64,000 nt of DNA. It comes from Chinchilla lanigera (Eukaryota; Chordata; Mammalia; Rodentia; Chinchillidae). Positions 23,346-36,424 of this stretch are shown in pieces. Where the stretch lies: NCBI RefSeq assembly GCF_000276665.1, contig NW_004955433.1, positions 17,097,416 through 17,161,415 of the forward strand. Reading direction: 5' to 3'. The notes under the pieces were generated by a model, which was given only the letters and a program-made list of their open reading frames with translations, did not search any database and had not been told where the DNA came from. How positions within the stretch are numbered: position 1 is the first letter of the stretch; every line of letters begins with the position of its first letter. A program made the translations under genes and the position numbers.

Positions 23346-23530
23346 GGAGGGAGAAGGGGTGGATCTTAGACCACACTGTCCTGGGTCAGTGGAGGAAGGG
23401 AGGAGCTTATCTCAGATCCTTGCAACCAGCCTCTGCAGCCCCAGGTCAATGGAAGAAGGTAGGGACCAATCTCAACTCCTCTTGCCAGCCACACCATCCT
23501 GGAACAATGGAGGAAGAAAGATCAGGATGA
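23346..23530 (-). repeat. short tandem array at LINE-1 5' end
   Basis: Units start at 23346 ('ggagggagaagg'), 23391 ('ggaggaagggagg'), 23451 ('ggaagaaggtaggg') and 23509 ('ggaggaagaaag'). The second and third units are 60 and 58 bases, the first lacks about 15 bases, and the fourth is cut off. Shared blocks are 'atctca', 'ccagcc' and a closing 'cctgg' or 'ccagg' followed by 'tcaat' or 'acaat'. Monomer arrays at the 5' end are known in rodent LINE-1 promoters, but those in mouse are about 200 bases. Confidence 0.7.
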
Positions 23531-23589
23531 TTTTTGGTGGGACATTAAAACCATCACAGAGTCTATTCTTTCTTTTTAGCATTGCTGAA

Positions 23590-23725
23590 AACAATACTTT
23601 TTCTCCAGTTTAGAGACAAGAAAACTGAGATTTAAGCAAAATAACTAATTTATCTCAAATTAAATAAGGAAGTAAACTGTGGATCTAAATTTGAGCCTCC
23701 ACTTAAATCATTAAACTATGCTATC
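23590..23725 (-). repeat. MIR SINE, diverged
   Basis: Inverse MIR core 'gagacaagaaaactgagatt' with 'ctgtggatctaaatttgagc' and 'actatgctat' downstream in the right order. Confidence 0.55.
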
Positions 23726-26700
23726 ATAAAGATGAAATGAGAAAATTCATATAAGTTTAGTATAGTAAGTGACACTTGTTTAATGTCTCATAAATAAAAC
23801 TCAGATTTGAATAGACTGAAGAGGTTAATGTGGACATCACAGTAGGTTATCGACTTGCAGAGTTTTGACATCTCCACTGGACTCGGAGCTTTCCTAGAAG
23901 TAAAGGCTTATATGCATTAACAAACCACCTATTGCTTGAAAGCACACTCTTTCATAAGGAAAATGCACTGCTTCCATCAGCCTAAGACAACATGTTTATT
24001 TTCCAGTCTCACATCTTTCATCCCCTGCTTGTTTGCTGGAGGCTGATGGCTTGATGTTAACAGTGACAGCCCCATTTATCACGAGTGTATGGTGAGACTT
24101 CCATATACTGTCTGTCAAGGAGACTTATGGGATAGGTCTTCTAGTTGTGTGAGACATGGAAAACCTTCTAACTTACATGTGAATGTTGTGTTCATAAGCA
24201 ATTCTTTGCCTCTCTGTTTAAGGCACAGGGAATTCCATCCCAGTTAGGGAGTGACATCTGACATTTCTCTGATATACCATGAAATTATAGAGGGACAAAA
24301 ATGAATGAGCACAGTTAGACAGCTGGGAAAACATTGGGTTCTTAGAATAATCAGGATCTTGATTACAAATGTTCTTGAGCTAAGAGTATCCCTTTAATTC
24401 TTTGGCAGCTGGAGGATATTTGTTTTCTGCATAGAACTCCTCCAAGTTGATTTTACATAGCATACATAAATTAGGCAGCACAATGACCATTAAAGCTAAA
24501 AATATTTTTGTTATAAACTGAATTTTATCAAAGAATATGGTACACATGCTCACAGAACCTTGGAATATTAAGCTAGTTTTTACTAATAGCCACAAAACCA
24601 TTACTTCTCCTGCTCTTTCTATTCTACCGATGGGGCAGCTACTACCAGTAGTAAGTAAACATGCCCTAGTAGTAGCTAACTTAGACTATACTACACATGA
24701 TCCTCTGCTTTACATGCAGCATATCTTCCTCATTGCTATATTATGGAGCCGCCTAAATTATTACCTCTACCTCTTGTGCTTTGTTTTATTTTTGATGCAG
24801 AAACACAGCATATAACATCTGCACATGTCATTTGGCTACTTGTGAGCGCCACAAACATTTGAATCATGTCCATATGACCTTGGAGGCTCTTCTTGTACCA
24901 CTTTCTTACTGCTTCTTTGGCATTTAGGTATTCTTAAATATCATCTAATTCAATATTTTGTAATGGAGAAATCTGAGGTCCAGAGAACTGTGTCGCTTGT
25001 CCAAGGTTAGAGGCCAGGGATTTTAGAATTTAAATGTTCCTGGCTTTAGATAAATACTCACTCACTTTATTTCCATTTAAGTAGGTTTTGAAGCCTGTAT
25101 CCTCAGTGGTATCTTTTCTAATGCTAATGCTGAGTAAAAGTCCTAATTTTGGGGCGGACACATTCCAAAACTATACTACATTTGTGGGAAGCTAAATCTC
25201 TGAGGGAGACAGAAGGAAGGGTATGGTGTGTGAATTAATTATGTTTACGTCTGTGGAAATACTATATACTCTCTGTGTCTTTTTTTTCTCTCCTCTAGTT
25301 TTTCCTGATATTATTTAACTTAATTTCCAAATGTGAATAAATAATCATTCAAAATGAGCCCATGACATAGTATATAAAGGACTTTTAGCATTTTGCACAT
25401 GGCGCTGTAATGCCTTGTTTACGTCTCTGTATCTCTTACTAGACTGTAAATAACTTGATGGTGAGAAGTATATTACATTTTTTTGGCATGTCAGTTTCTC
25501 ACATAACTGGCAGTTGAGACGTCTGCAATGATCTTACAGCTGGCTGACTGGTTGACATTGAATTGCCACTAATTTTAAATGGTTTTATTGTAAGTACGTC
25601 TTTTGTTGGGTTAAAAAAAAAAAAAAAAGGGAACAAGGAAAAAAAAGGGCCCGAGGGTCACAGCAGCATGGAGAGTGTGATGGTGATAAAATGTAGGCAT
25701 TATCTCACATATGCAGCTCCATAAAGTTTATATGAAGGACAAACTGACAGCAAGTAGGATATGTGATGCTATTTATAAATAGATTATTCAATTACAGACA
25801 TTTCTTCTGAATATAAGAGCAGTGAATCAGACAGCCCAGCATAGACAATACTTGGTAGCATCAAATCTTTGATGTTTTCTGGGAAACAATGTGTTCAGTG
25901 AATACTCTTTCATGCATAGAATATCATCAGTGCTATTCACCAGGTGACCCTTAAAGTGTCACAGCAAGAACTTCTAAGGGTGAAAACTTGCATCCAAAAT
26001 ATTCCTTTGATTTGCTTAAGGCACATTACAGGGAAACCTTCAGAATAGGAATGAAGTGGGGTGGGGGAGGCACTTGCTAAAATAAGAAACGACTTTAATG
26101 CCTTCACTGTTGAGCATCATGAGGTATTTTACTCAGTGACTTAAGTGGAAAATATTTTTTTAAAAGGAAAAGGATGACAGGCATTATTGAGCTGAGCTGG
26201 GGAAGGTAGTTTAGGTAAATCCTCAGTGGTACTGTAGGAGGAAAAGTATTAGCAACTCTTGAAATCATAACACAGTGTCCATACATATTCAGAGCAAATT
26301 CTTTCCTCAAATGTCAGCATATTACATTGTAAGTTCATATCTGATTTTCTGTCTGTTCTTGTATCTAGCTCTCTTTAGGAATTGCTGATTTCAGACTAAA
26401 GTTATTTCCCCAACTGGGTAACACTGAATATTTAGGGCGCTAGGAAATCAAAACCCAGAAGTTGTCAGTCCTGAGGCACCTGCTGTGCACATGCCCTGAA
26501 TGCGTGAGTGGGAGAGAGAAGCCTTTATCCATGGAATTCGTGTGACAAGGAGAAATGATGAATGGATCTTCCCTCCACAGGGGACAAAATGCCTCTAAAC
26601 AGGTAGTAATCCTGCCAGGGGTGTTTGTGGATATGCAAGGGCAATCTGCAGGCTGTTTCCTTCTGTGGGAAGAAGAAAAATAAAGCAAAAATGATAGATA

Positions 26701-26995
26701 CATGGAAAGATAGAATGGGAAGAGATTGCATCATAGAAAAAAGTCACATGCTAAATATTTGATATACTAAAAAAAAATCACCATTACTTTTACAAATGGC
26801 TAAAGTAAGATGATTTTCTTAGTGATTAAAGAAATAGCTTTTTTCAGAGTGCAAAAATAAAAAAATTACACAGTCTGGCAATGCCAAGTATTGCAAAAGA
26901 TATATATTTACAGACATTGGTGGAAATGTACATTGGTAAGCACTCACCCTACTCACAAGCTGTATGATGTTAAGTGATATTACTTCTCTGAACAT
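23726..26995. other. mostly unique sequence, no gene seen
   Basis: Apart from a MIR at about 24.95-25.05 kb I see no repeat family and no supportable exon. The block 23850-24090 is repeat-free, of balanced composition and could be conserved noncoding DNA. Open frames at 24.4-24.8 and 26.1-26.7 kb have no recognisable product. Confidence 0.4.
24950..25055 (-). repeat. MIR SINE fragment
   Basis: Inverse MIR core: 'tggagaaatctgaggtccag', 'agaactgtgtcgcttgtcca' and 'aggttagaggccagggattt'. Confidence 0.6.
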
Positions 26996-27009
26996 TTTCT
27001 TTAGTACTA

Positions 27010-27100
27010 AAAGGTGAATACGGCATGTAGCTTGGTGGTAAAGAGGTTGCCTAGTATGCTTAAGGTCTGGGATTCAATAACCAGCATTGTAAAAACATAA
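27010..27100 (+). mobile_element. older ID-like SINE
   Basis: 'cggcatgtagcttggtggta', 'gaggttgcctagtatgctta' and 'ctgggattcaataaccagca' follow the tRNA-derived SINE plan with an A-rich end, but are more diverged than the other copies, and no clean target duplication remains. Confidence 0.7.
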
Positions 27101-28505
27101 AAGTAAATTTAAAATATTAAGGAGAATAATTATTCTTTGTTGAAACATTCTGAGGGTTTCATATCATCTGTTTGGTTTTGAGTATAAATAGAATATTGAA
27201 GTGATAGTCCCTGATGTTGTAGTGATGAAAATGATCCTTAAAATGTCCACCCAAGAGATGGTAGAGAAACAAGTTGGAATATTCCCCCTGTGCCTTAAAA
27301 ATGCTGCCATCAGTGACACTCATACTAACCAAGAGGGGATCTGTGCTGGTCAGGGCCTCTGGGAGGCCATGAGGAGTTACAATCAACTGGAAACGGTCAT
27401 CAGTGGGAGTGGGAGGTACACAAAGGCACAGGAAATGGACTAAGGAGATGCCCCTCAGCTGTTGCAGTTAGGAGACTTATGTCTCAATCTGCCGTCAAGA
27501 GAAAGAGCTTATTATGGTACATGTTCAGTTCTGACAATGTAAAATTTGAATTATTTTTGTGTCAATTAGAATTTGCAAAATAATCATAAGGTAAGAGTGC
27601 CTAACGAGGTCTGAAAGGTTGGGCACATGGAAGAAAACAGAATCAATGATTATTCCTCTCAACCATTTGCTCCACAGGGACATGGGCAGAGTAGCGTGAT
27701 GGAGAAAGTAAAAAAGCTTTGAGAATTCGGAGAAGTTTGATTGGACCTGAATGAGAGCGACATCCATAGGTGAGATTCCACCCAGGCCCATTCAGGAAAA
27801 AGCAAGCGAACATCGGAGGTGGGTTCCAGGCTAGGATAAGAGGTAAAAAGAGATCTATAAATAACAGTAAATATTATTATTTTGTAGAAATATTTATAAA
27901 TAATAATAATTATAATTATTTTTAAAGTAATTGAAGGTAGCATAGTCTACTAAATGTGATCTATCTTTTCTTTGGAGCTATACAAAAGAAAATGGGTGGC
28001 TACTGAAAAATACTTTTAGAAGGGAAGTGCACCTTGAATACAGTACAGAGCTACATTGCTCTAAGGTTATTATTAGGACCTAACAATTTAAGAGGTTTGA
28101 TTGCATGAGCTATTTGTTTTGCATGGTTTTCATTCTGTGAATCCCTGAAATACACTGGTACTGCAAAATGATGGCAAAACAGGAACATGCAAAAAAAAAA
28201 AAAAGGGGGGGGCTCTTACTATTTTAAATGTCTAAGTACAGAAACTTTATCATTTTTTTGTAAGTAATAAAATATCATCTCAACATGTAACTTTTATTTT
28301 TAAAAATACCTATATTATTTTTGCCCTGCCTTAATAAAATTAGTTGCAGGTATAATGAGCAGGTCAGGCACATTCTTTCAGAATTTCATACTGAAGAGAG
28401 GTTAAGGTTATGTTTTTAATCCACTTTAACAAATAAGATCGTTAGGTGATAGATTATACTGACGTTTGTATAGTTGTGGGAATTTGGAAGGGAAAGTCAT
28501 GCTCA
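27101..28505. other. unique sequence, no gene seen
   Basis: No supportable gene. It contains AT-rich low complexity at 27880-27930 and an A-run followed by a G-run at 28190-28210. Open frames at 27.2-27.9 kb lie on both strands and have no known product. Confidence 0.4.
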
Positions 28506-28521
28506 AGAATAAAGAATTCTG

Positions 28522-28623
28522 GGGTCTGAGGATTTAGCTCAGCGGCACAGCACCTGCCTGGCAAGAGCAAGGTCGTGAGTTAGATTCCCAGTACCAGAGA
28601 GGGGAAAAAAAAACAATAAAGAG
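28522..28623 (+). mobile_element. ID-like SINE with 12-base TSD
   Basis: Body 'tctgaggatttagctcagcg', 'cacctgcctggcaagagcaa', 'gtcgtgagttagattcccag' and an A-rich tail. Direct repeats taaagaattctg lie at 28510-28521 and 28624-28635. Confidence 0.92.
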
Positions 28624-28635
28624 TAAAGAATTCTG

Positions 28636-30815
28636 AATTATCTAAATGTTCCTAGTTGCTATTCAATACCAATATTTTTCACTCACCAGTTATTCTTTTT
28701 GAGTTGCTGTCAATGCTTGGAGCATGGTACAAAAATTTCAAAATCAAAACAGAGTGAATTAGAAAATAATTTCACTGCAAATCCAGAGAATTAAAATTCT
28801 CCACTGTTGCCTGTGGCATGTGGGGTGTGGGCATTTCCATGGTGACAGGAAGTATTTTGACTGATCAGAGCCCATCTCTGAAGTGCGGCTGAAACGTTCT
28901 AGGAATCAAAGGTGCTCCAAAGTGGACAGCACTCGAATTTACACTGGAGTACATGTGTGCCTTTTCATCTGCCTGTGCTATTAGAACACTTCCTCGTGAC
29001 TCACCATCCGTGGGAAAATGAGGCAGCTCAGAAATGAACTCATTAGTCCTCTTATGTATCTAATAAGAGCTGTGATAACTACAGACTTCAATCTGTAGTT
29101 CCTGGGAAAGTAATTCTCATTTTTTTTTCTAACCTGTCATCAGATAACAGTAATGTCTTGGTGAAAAACAATTTTCTTCCAAATCGTCTTTTCAACAGTT
29201 GAAAGTAAGAATTAGGCCACTTACTTGCCTGTATTTCCTAGCCAGAGATAATGAGCCCATAATGAAAATAAAGTTTGGTAATTACACGTATCAAATATCT
29301 AGTATGTTCTCCAGAAAGGTAAAATATATGTTGTTAGACAAATATGCAATACACAGAATTTCTCGATTACTAAATAATGAATGTGCTGACAGCAAGGTAG
29401 AAGAATTTGAAACTGAAATTGTAATATCCTAGAATAGGACTTTTTTTGTCTTCATTTGAATTTCTTAAAATAAGCTTAAAATCCTCTGTTATCCCTACCC
29501 CCACATATATTATGTGACAAGCATTTCCCAATTCTTTCTATTTCATGTGTATTCTAGAAATGTTATCACAATGAATCCAAGGAATAATTAAAAGTCATGC
29601 AGTGGTCACACAATTGGACTCATGATCACAACTAATCGTATATAATTAATAATAGTAACATGTCAAGTGTTTTCATGGTAAAAAGTTTTATTCAATGATA
29701 GCATGAGACAGTCATCATCCTATGTGGTTCTGAGATGTTTTACCAAAGGTCAAGTGCTAAGTCAGGAGCGTGGTGCACAAACAGAAACATTTCAGGTAAT
29801 AAAAATTAAATTTTAAGTCAGTGAATGATGATACATGCACAGACAATCTGAACTTCTTAAGCCTTTCAGAAAGTATAAGTCAAAGCACATTAAAAACGTT
29901 TAGGATTTGAAATTCAGCTCAGCCTCAAGTTGGGCTTTGTGGTTGATTATCCTTTTCCAAACTGTTCAAAGACATCATCAGTCAGATTTGAGAGTCCTGG
30001 AATAAGTATTAAAGTCAGCACATGAGTAGATTAGAATGAAGCTATGAGAAGAAAAAACGTGTATTTCTTTCATTAAGGTTGCTTGCTGAAGACGTCAGAG
30101 ACAGCAACGCTTTTTTTTTTTTTTTTGCATCAGCACAATGAGACCATCATTCAGAGGTAGTGTTACTGTTCATAATTAAGAAAGAATGTGTACATGACAG
30201 ATAGAGAACAAAACATGAAATCCATAAATCAGTATACTTCTGGCCCCTCTTAAGTATGGTCACATTCGTCAGAGGCTGAATGTACTCTCAGCCAAGAAAA
30301 ATATTTCAGCAATAACATCCTGAGAATTACATGATAAATGTCAATTAAAGATTTTCAGTGTTTCATCACCATGATCTTGTGAATAGTTTTTTCTTGTAGT
30401 TTTGGCTCATTACAAATTATAACTTTTTCCAATAAGACAGTTAACTATGAAATGGAAGGTAGTAATTATAATCATATTTATTTTTCTTTTCCCTTGTCTA
30501 TATTTGTTTTTGCACTGATCTCAATATCTTAATGCAAACATATCTTCTTATGATATTACTGGATGTCCTGTTATGGACTGCTGATACTAGGGTTAGATAT
30601 AAAACCTGGAAAAGTAAGATTAAGCATTATGGATGGAAGTTTAGTCTTATAAAGATTATCAGACATTTGACACTCCTCTGTATGGTCCCTAAAGTTAATA
30701 AATCATTGCTATCTATTAAAATCTATTAAATGATGTTCCCTAGGGAACAGTAAATAATTGTATAAAGTTAAATCAATGCTAATAGTAATAAATAACTGAT
30801 AGCACATGAGCTGTT
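28636..30815. other. unique sequence, possible conserved block
   Basis: No gene is supported. The section 28790-29110 has balanced composition, no repeat signature and a small perfect hairpin (aactacaga at 29077-29085 and tctgtagtt at 29092-29100), and may be conserved noncoding DNA. The open frame at 29199-29432 has no recognised product. Confidence 0.4.
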
Positions 30816-30819
30816 ACCT

Positions 30820-31005
30820 GTTTGACATGGATTATCTCATTTTTGTTCTTATGAGCTGACAATTTATGCGGTAGGTACTATGTTATTAACGTGTTGTATA
30901 AGTTGGAAAACTGAGCCTAAGGCAAAGTAACATAGTTCACTAAGTTGTACATCATGTAAGAGCTCAGTATTTAGCTTCAGCTGTAAGTATCACCCTCCAG
31001 TAATT
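30820..31005 (-). repeat. MIR SINE
   Basis: Inverse MIR: 'gacatggattatctcatttt', 'gcggtaggtactatgttatt', 'gttggaaaactgagcctaag' and 'gcaaagtaacatagttcact'. Confidence 0.65.
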
Positions 31006-33230
31006 GTACATGCAACCTCTGTGCAAAGGCCAGCTGCCTGTGAGTGTGTGCAACCGAATCAGTCTGCAGAAATGCCACATGACGTTTCATCAAGTGCTTT
31101 CTGTGTTATCCAAAGCATGTGGGAGCAACCAAGCAGTATGGTTCCCTGGTTGGATGAGTAAGGATGCAACTTAAGAAAAAGGGATGGAAAAGTTCTTTCT
31201 TATTCATACTAATTAGACTACCAAAGACCTAGATTTCTAGTACAGATGTACGGTATTCAAACTAGAAATGTTAAAAATTCTTCAGATATCACATAAAAAA
31301 TTGTGAAGAATATATTTTCACTTTCCTCTAAGGGCCATTTGTTCTCACTTTCTAGTATGTTAATTCACTAGAGCTGTTGGCATAAATAAAGCCAATTGAT
31401 GTTATAGGCTAGTTTTAGCACTATCTCATTCATAAGAATATTAAATTATTTTAGGCAAAGTGGCTGTGTCAAACTGAATAGAAATAAAGGGAAAGTGGTA
31501 ATTAGACTACGTTAAAATATAACCTCCAAGGATATTAAGCATGCAAGAGCTCATCCATGAAAAATTAGACTGCAAGAGGTTATACCATGTATTGGCTTAT
31601 TTTGTAAGATATCAAATTACCTCTCATGAATAAATATGACTAATTACGGTAACTCTATAATTTAATGTATGATATTAAGAATACTTTTTGAACAAGAAAA
31701 ACATAGTTATAGAGTTAGTCTTTTACCATTACTGAACCCCAAGTATACAGTAATTAAATGAACAATTTCTCTTGAATGTGTCCACCAAACTGATTTTATA
31801 TTTTAAACTCTATTAAAGATATTTAAGGAAAATCTAGTTAAATAGTAATATTTAATTTTTTGATGTTTAAATTTTAAATGGAAACACTAACAAATTACCC
31901 CATGGTTAATGATCTCAAATAGCATTATGAAGTGAAGTGAGGGTCTTTGTGATGTACTAGCATTTTGTAATGTGCTGAGATTATAAAGGAAAATAAGGAA
32001 AGATAAAAAACTGCACCTATTAACAATTTGAAACAAGTTACCACTTAATATTTTTAAGAAATAGAAAGCAGGAGATGTAATTTTTCTCTCTTTGATATGA
32101 GGAGGCTCTAGACAGAAATGAATTTAAAGTAAAAGTCTGGTGAGGAAGTAGAGAGGTGTGTGGGAGTAAGAAGTGCAGTCTGTTTGAATTAGAGTGTCTA
32201 ATATTTGGGTACTGCGTTCGTTTGTATTTCTCTTTTGTGATTTTGCTTAGTATCTTTCTCATCTTGATTTTTTTTCTCAGGCTCATCTGCTTTAACATTT
32301 CACTTTTTGATAAAACTACTTGCAGAAAATTCTTAGTAGTAATGGAAAGTTTCACTAATTTTTTTTTCCAAGCAAAGACTGTGTATGTGCCGAGCATTGA
32401 TTAGCCCCAGGGATGAACAGTAAAAATCACCGGCATGCTGCCTTTCTTCCACTATATTTGAACCCACTGGGGAGATACATATAAGAGTACATCTTTCAAA
32501 TACAGCAAGGTATTAATCCCCATGTTTACAGAACAAATAAGAACTGAGAAGGAAAATAAACTTTAATCAGTCAGAATAAGCTCAGAAACTTTTCAGAAGA
32601 GTGCTAGTATTTAAACTGATGATTCAATGTTTCATAGGCATTTTCCTGGATCACATCAGGCATGACTAGGCTGCATAGGTGAAGGTGAATGATGTGGGAG
32701 AAAAGAAGGAGGTAGGCAGCATATATCACTCAAAAACTGTTCCTGGATCATTAGGATCCTTGTGTCTGAGACTCAGAAGTAGACAGAGTTCCATTCATAG
32801 GAATACACAGAGTCAGATTTTCTTATTCACAAGAAGTGCTACAAAAATCCAGTATGAGAATACTTGCTGTGGTTCAGACTTTAACCTTGCATTTTTAATT
32901 GCCTAGTGGCCACAATGACCTGCATTTCTAATGTAACATAGTCCCAGAATGACGTACTAGTTTCTGTCAAAATGCTCCTTCTCTTAGAATGGGAAAAATA
33001 TAAAACTGCACTATACAGAATTCTAACTCAATCCTGAGTGGCTTAGAATTCTATATTGAAGTCTGAGTCATACTATAGATCTACCTTCCCAAGCCTGCAT
33101 ATTTGAGTAAAAGACCTTTATATTGTGAAACACAATTGGTATTCTGTACATTTAGGTTCTTCATTCATGGTTCTAGCCAACAAAAATTGAAAATATTTCA
33201 AAAATAAATTATAATTGTAGTGATAATATA
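31006..33230. other. unique AT-rich sequence, no gene seen
   Basis: I recognise neither a gene nor a repeat. Opposed open frames at 32.0-32.4 kb reflect low stop density and not a gene. Confidence 0.4.
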
Positions 33231-33239
33231 GGACATGTT

Positions 33240-33431
33240 TCTTGTCATTATTCCCTAAATAATACAGTGTGACAACTATTTACATAATCTTTAGGTTGCA
33301 CTAAGTATTATAAGTATTCCAGATGTGATTTATAATATAAGGGTAGATGTATGGAGTTCTTTGCAACTGAGAATTTTGGTATTCATGAGGCTCCTGAAAG
33401 CAATCCCCCAGAGATATGGAGGGATGACTGT
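33240..33431 (+). mobile_element. MER2/Tigger-like MITE fragment
   Basis: The right part 'gaattttggtattcatgagg', 'ctcctgaaagcaatccccca' and 'gagatatggagggatgactg' followed by 'ta' matches the 3' end of MER2/Tigger1-type DNA transposons as I know it. 'tattccagatgtgattta' upstream is consistent. The left end is not clear. Confidence 0.75.
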
Positions 33432-33689
33432 ATGTATTTTGGTTTTTATCTGCATTTCCTGGATTAAATCTCCTGAATCCTGGTAACTCCTGAGTGACTA
33501 GAGCATAGGAGTATTCTCTGTTGACATATGTGGCTCTTTTGGAGCAATTCTCAAGCTATAAAGTTGAGAGAAATTTCTTTTGTTATTTATAATAAGCCAC
33601 TTTCCAACAACCATCTTTCAATTTGTGTCAAAGAGGTGATTTTGGAAAGCCTTTAGATTACCACAGGTAGAGGTCTGACCTCTAGATTA

Positions 33690-34282
33690 TCACAGGTGAA
33701 GAGCTGATTGACATATGGTTGGAGAGATGGGCTGAAAGTTGGCTTCATCACCAATGGACATGGATTTAATCATTCACGACTATGTAATGGAACCTCTGTA
33801 AAGTCCCACAAAATCCCCTGTTTCCAAAGTTGCTTGCTAGTGAAACACATTTGCATCCAAAAAGGCGATACATTCCCATTGCATGGGGACAGAGCATCCT
33901 GCATTCAAGACTCTCCCAGGCCATCTGCTGTGTATCTGTTCAGCTTGTATCCTTTAAACTACCCATTGCAGTAAGTGAGTAAATATGACCTAAGTATTTC
34001 TCTGAGTTTTGTGAGACACTCTGGTAAATTTATGGAATCCTCAAAGGGGAGTATTGTGAGAATCCCAGGTCACACCTATTCTGTTGATCAGAAACTGAGG
34101 TCACAACTTGGAGCTTATTTCCATCATCTGAAGTGGGGAAGGCAGTCTTTGACTCAGCCCTTAACCTCTGTGATCTGACACTATTTTCAGGTAGATAGTG
34201 CCTGAATTTATTTAAATTATAATACACCCAGTTGGTGTCTGCCACTGAAGAGCTGTTTGGCTCGTGGGGAAAGCCCCCAAAC
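33690..34282 (+). repeat. ERVL-type LTR with start of leader
   Basis: Landmarks of an ancient ERVL-class LTR are in order: 'ggatttaatcattcacgact', 'aatggaacctctgtaaagtc', 'tatttctctgagttttgtga', 'catctgaagtggggaaggca', 'gtagatagtgcctgaattta' and 'acccagttggtgtctgccac'. Just after it, 'tctggtcgtggaag' sits where a tRNA-Leu type primer-binding site would be expected, so this may be a 5' LTR with a little internal sequence and not a simple solo LTR. Ends are approximate. Confidence 0.65.
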
Positions 34283-34329
34283 ATCTGGTCGTGGAAGCAT
34301 CCTGTAAAATATGGTGTATGTCAGTAGAG

Positions 34330-35790
34330 GGAAACACATTTTTTCCCTCTGTCTCAGGTGGTTATATGCAAAAACCTACATTAACTTTTGTCCTAAGACT
34401 TCCAGTAAAAATTCCATAAATGTAAATAGAAATGGACTATAACTATTCTTCTACCACACTCAATGCTTTATTTTTTCCTTTATTTCTCTAGCTGTGTTCT
34501 TCTTTATGTCAGGAATGGTCTCCCTGCCAGTGTCATTTCCCATTCCAGTTCTTTATTCACAGATCTCATAAGACTTTATTTTAGACATTTTCTGATTTGA
34601 TATCCCACTCCTCTACTATTGACTATGCTTTGTAACTGCCTCTTTTTAGGACTGTTTAATGTACTGATAGTGATATATTTCAGAATAAGAACCATGTGGT
34701 AGGATAATTATAAGGGCTTGAAGAAAGATAGTGAGACTACTCCATTCACTGTATTACTTTCAACAGTTTCTATATTTTGTTAAATTAAATGCAAAAGCTG
34801 TATGAACCAAACCTACTAAGTGTTGACTTCTAAAATCTATATGTCTATTTGTATGAGCAAGGCCAATTCTTTGCAAGAAACATTGGTATGCTCAAAAGTT
34901 GTATTGATCTATTATAACAATCCTAGCTACCTGCATTGACATAGAGGATTAAAATTTCCTTCTGACTTCAGAAATCTGGAACAATGGAAATCAGTATTAT
35001 ACTCAAGCAACTTTCTTTCTCTTAGAAAATCCACTGCCTTATACGTTACCTTTGAAAAGTCTAATTTTCCTCTCCCATGTTCATTAACTCAATACAAATT
35101 CCCATTAATCCAACTACTATAAGTCATAACCCACTCCTTTCAGACCAGCAAAGAACATTGGGAAAATTCTTTTTGTAAGAAATGATGAATATTAGGAAGT
35201 TATTAAGCGCAAAAATCAGATATATCCCAAATCACATCTATATCTTCCCATATAGAATCCAGATAGTATTCCCTGTGAATTTTTCACTTTCTTACAGTGC
35301 TGCCATGAATAAACAGCAAAATTCATTCTCAAGATTTCTTTGCTGCCATCTTTCTGAATACCCTAATACTTGGTGAGGATACATTCTATAATTTATAGTG
35401 AAAAGAAAAAAAAAAACCTTTGTATATGTTCATCATGGAGAACATAATCCCCAAGCATCCATTTATTACATTTCTTTTGACTCTACTGAGCAGGTTTCAT
35501 TTCCTATGTTTTCCGTATCTTCTCTCAGAGATCAGATGAAGGCCAGGAGAGTGCAGTCTGGTAGAGCATAGACAACAGATTAATTAGTAGTAGGTGAATA
35601 CATTCTCTATTTCAGCCTCAAAGTTCAAGCTATGTCTTTATTTCAATTATTTTGGTACTTTCAGTTTTGGGAATGGGTTATGAGGAAGAAGGGACTCTAA
35701 TATTTCATACTGGAAACTATACTAGTAGCATGCTCTCATTCTCACATTCATGTACTTAGTAGACATTTCATACATACGGTGTTACTTTTT
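34330..35790. other. unique sequence, no gene seen
   Basis: Nothing recognised apart from short low-complexity tracts. Confidence 0.4.
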
Positions 35791-35794
35791 TTTC

Positions 35795-35950
35795 AAAACT
35801 TCAGGAGGTATTAGTGTTTTAGAAACTGGGTTTCTAGATGAAGAATAGAATTCCAAAAGAAGGAAAATAACTTTCCCAGAATTACCTAGAAAATTGATCA
35901 GAGATTCAAACAGAAAGCTCTAGCCACTTTACTATAGCACTTTACTACTA
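35795..35950 (-). repeat. MIR-like SINE, diverged
   Basis: 'ggaggtattagtgttttaga', 'aactttcccagaattaccta' and 'cagagattcaaacagaaagc' followed by 'tctagccactttactatagc' fit an inverted MIR. Confidence 0.5.
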
Positions 35951-36424
35951 ATCATCTTCAACAAACAGTATACTAGTCTATCTGACTTTTTAGATACACT
36001 TGTAATGGTTCCCATCCACATACCCATATAGCAGTAATATCTCACAGCAAATGTCCTACTAGTGTTCTAGGAGTTTCTTATACTTTATCCCATCTACACA
36101 TTTTCCCCTTAGCTTGCTGACTAAAGAGCTTTCAACTTTATCCACTTATTGTTTCAACCAGAGCTGTCATTTTAATTTTCTTCTCAACTAAAGCTATAAC
36201 TTCCTTATCAATTTTATTTTAGCCCTCTGGACCATTTCTAGTCTTTTCACATCATGCTGCCCACCCTCATCCATATCTGCAAAATTATTTAGTAGCTTCT
36301 CATTCCTTTTTCTGGAGGGGGTACAAATCTTAGCTCTGCCTACACTTCAATCTCACATCACTTCGTCCTTTTTCTTAGTATTTTTGCCACAACTGACTTC
36401 ATAGTCACTGTGATCCAGATACTC

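Larger units (their letters stand above)
17925..23530 (-). mobile_element. LINE-1, antisense, 5' end present, 3' end missing
   Basis: The plus strand is a long inverted LINE-1. From left to right it runs from the reverse-transcriptase region (about 17.9-19.0 kb) through the endonuclease (about 19.6-20.4 kb), ORF1 region (about 20.8-21.9 kb) and 5' UTR (about 21.9-23.5 kb) with a short tandem array at its far end. The ORF2 part downstream of the RT core, the 3' UTR and the A tail are absent. This is the reverse of the usual 5' truncation. All frames are broken. A 100-N gap lies within it. Confidence 0.85.

Noticed and set aside
32038..32404. opposed open frames of 119 and 82 codons
   Set aside because: They overlap on opposite strands, show no domain, and sit in AT-rich sequence where such frames arise by chance.
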